Assembly (NCBI GenBank): GCA_003993805.1
Contig: RSEF01000014.1
Coordinates: 6,263,294 to 6,327,293 of the forward strand
Origin: Himantopus leucocephalus
Lineage: Eukaryota; Chordata; Aves; Charadriiformes; Recurvirostridae
DNA: 64,000 nt
Reading direction: 5' to 3'
The position numbers were made by a program, and so were the translations under genes. Below, piece after piece: positions 61,495-64,000 of the stretch (position 1 is the stretch's first letter; each line of letters begins with the position of its first letter). The notes under the pieces are model-generated. The model worked only from the letters and a program-made list of their open reading frames with translations. It was not told where the DNA came from and did no database searches.

Positions 61495-64000
61495 CTGATG
61501 AATCTTGCCTGAAATACCCATTGTTTGGATGGCAAAAAAATAAAATGGAAAAATCATTTTGCTGCTGCTTTTTACTTTGTGTTTCTTTGCTGGTTTTCCC
61601 CTGTGGTTGTCATACCGTTATTCACTTCTGGTCTGTAGGCAAACAATTTCAGTGATTTTTTTTTTTTTTTGGTTAAGTTATGATTACCCTTTTATTTTAT
61701 TTCAATTTAAGAATTAATCTTGACGAGTGGAAGAATCTTGCACAGCTAAATCATGCGGTGTTTTTCATTCCCATTTGACTAACCACTGAAGAGAGGTGAG
61801 GGAGTTTGCAACTTTCAAATTTCAAGACAGCCCTGAAGAAAAATGGGACAACAGGTTGATTGTGCTATTAGATCACAGAAATGGTTATACATACGTTTAT
61901 ACGATATTAGTAGTTCTCAGTTATCTCTTGGAGTTAATGGGTATATTGAAGACACAGTGGTTTGACAATGCTGGAATAGAAGCTGAGCCTTTCCCAGCTG
62001 TAAGCAGTAATATCTTTCCTTAGGCCATTTGCATGAGGAGGTTGATGTGCATAAACTATGTGTATCTGGAAAGATTCTTTAACTGGTCATGGCAAGAGTT
62101 CTTGCCTCATTGCAGTTGTGTGTGTAAAAGAAAACAGAAATCATGGGTACAAGAAGGAAGTAGTCACAGAAGCAATATGGCTATATCCCTGGCAGGAGGC
62201 TGTTTGGAAAAAGAAGCTAATTTCTGTTAGAGAGATGAAGACGCTATGTAAGGGAATTGCTTCTTCCAATTTCTTTCTGTTCTGCTCAAGGAAAAGGTAT
62301 TTGGTATATATACCTTTCTTACAAATGAAGAAAATGGCCTCACAAACATTTCTGACTCGTCTCTACAGTTCGTTCCCCCTGCCAGAAGCAAACCAGGCAA
62401 GGATTGTTGCCCAACTGTATGGGCAAAGGGGGCAGCAATACACTCTTGGATTTGAACAAACATTCACTTTGAAATAATATAAACTTGTAATTTAGTAAGT
62501 ATCTTAGTTCCCTCTGACTGACACTGTGCATGATGACATAGGTTCTGAACGCAGAAATCTAAGTATGTAATGTGTCTAATCCTGATAAAAAGATTTAAAA
62601 ATTGGTAGGAAAAGGCATGTCTAACTCTCTTCACTCTAAGAGGCAGAAAAGAAAAAAAGTATCTTGCAATAGCCTTTAACTGGATTATCTACAGCTTTCT
62701 GAACTAGTATACAAATGTAATAGCCCATTTATGGAAGTTTTGATTTCAGATACTTAAACAGATTAAGTATTATTTAATTCTAAACTTAACTTACCTGCGA
62801 ATGCATGAGATATCTTAAAGCACTAATATAGAGGCTGTTTTAATACAACACAGTTGCAAGCCCTTTTCCTAGTTCCATAACCTTTACAGTCATGAGGTAT
62901 CATTTGGTCATTCAGGCTGTGAGGGAGCTATTAGTACCCTGTTTAATGATAATTGAAACAACAGAAAACACTGCCTGAAGTACAGGCCTATGTGACAGGG
63001 TTAGTTTGAGAGCTAAACTGTATGTCTCTGCAGATTATTTTTTTTTCTGGAATCTGGAAAACATTGCTTGCTGTTGAGTTTTAAAAAGAAAGGCCAAAAA
63101 GTAGGCTTAGTGCAGTCTTAAACTTAGTGAAGTGTAAAAGCTGAGAATGGCTAACCTTCACACAACTAACGTTTGAGATCTTTAGAAGACAAGGGAGTTG
63201 ATTTGATCCACTATGTCCAAATATTCTCTGCTACATAAGAAAATATTTTTTCCCATCCCCTCTCTCAAAAAGCCCACACCCCGAGCTGAAATATGAAGAT
63301 TAAAAAATAATAAAAACAAAGCCCATTTCTTTAAAGATGTTTAGGAACTTGTATGTAATTTAGTATTCTCTACTCTCTCTTGAATTGGTCTGAACTGTAA
63401 TTGTAATGTTTGGAAAAAACCTAATGACACCAATTGTTCTAAGTTATTTACCCAAGAACAGAGTTTTTTGATAATCACTCCATAGTCTGTTATTACTACC
63501 ACTTATACACTTTTTATTGAATTAATTTTTACAGACCAGAATTGTTATTAAAATATCATATTTATATCACTTATTCCTTGAGAGCATTCATAGTAGTGCT
63601 GGTAGTAATCAAGAAAACTGGAACAACTGCATTAATCGAGTCTTTTCAATGTAATTGCCCTATTTCATGAGTCAAATTGCAAAACTCACAACTCCAAAAA
63701 ATAGTATGCAATAGAAAAGCAAAGAAAAACATCAGAGCTTTAAACCCAAATTAAAGTTTCAGTGTTTTGTATGGCTTCCAAAGGTGTTGCTTGATAGCCT
63801 AGTGGTTAGCTGTAAGAAAAGTAAATCAGTTTCCTTAGTGCATGGTTTTTGTGAAATGTTTATTTTTCAACATGGGAATTATCAGACAGGGCTGGATTCC
63901 AGACAGCTGGGCAGATGGTTCTTTCTTTTCAAATGGGGTTGTGCCAACAAAGAGAGACAGCTATATAAATGTTAACCCCTAAGGGATAGAGAAATCTCTG

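Larger units (their letters stand above)
57158..64000 (+). other. Intronic or intergenic AT-rich stretch, no gene seen
   Basis: No recognisable exon or mobile element was found. The longest frame, at about 62058-62477 (139 codons), has no domain content and no clear splice sites. A small inverted repeat at 58.66 kb and a (TTTA)n tract at 61.47 kb are listed separately. The window ends without reaching the next exon of the plus-strand gene. Confidence 0.5.

Noticed and set aside
62058..62477. 139-codon plus-strand frame
   Set aside because: No recognisable protein motif, and overlapping frames of similar length exist on both strands. Without transcript evidence it is most likely chance.
1..64000. 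Search for tRNA, rRNA, CRISPR arrays, phage or bacterial operons
   Set aside because: No recognisable cloverleaf, rRNA core, regularly spaced repeat array or dense coding. The window has vertebrate genomic character throughout.

Overview
This 64 kb window looks like part of a vertebrate, most likely avian, nuclear chromosome. It is AT-rich and almost gene-free. It carries fragments resembling CR1 LINE 3' ends, the main avian interspersed repeat. It has vertebrate-style CpG islands and splice signals, and no bacterial gene organisation. Single-N or 10-N placeholders sit beside long homopolymers, as in a short-read-based assembly. The species cannot be named from the sequence.

Layout. Positions 1-31.7 kb are AT-rich, apparently intergenic DNA. 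They hold a few CR1 fragments, simple repeats, several perfect inverted repeats and two stretches that read like conserved noncoding elements. No convincing protein-coding exon was found there. Positions 31.9-32.8 kb form a strong CpG island with GC and NRF1 boxes, a 57-bp minisatellite and very long G runs, and this is the evident promoter. Positions 33.1-34.5 kb look like a long 5' leader with at least three short overlapping upstream ORFs. It is followed by a short first coding segment (34404-34497) encoding a signal peptide and ending at a good phase-1 splice donor. From 34498 to the end (over 29 kb) the sequence is best read as the long first intron of this plus-strand gene. Inside it, 56.7-57.1 kb is a second, smaller CpG island with a full consensus CTCF motif. 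A GC-rich block at about 54.3-54.9 kb may be an unclassified interspersed repeat.

How it fits together. The simplest model is one plus-strand gene for a secreted or membrane protein. It starts in the 32-kb island, has its signal peptide in the first coding exon, and has a very long first intron with a possible internal promoter or CTCF element. A minus-strand donor at 31976 suggests divergent transcription from the same island. I could not identify the gene from the 31 residues visible. Most short ORFs in the window are chance frames. I saw no evidence of an unknown enzyme system, CRISPR array, viral genome or toxin locus.
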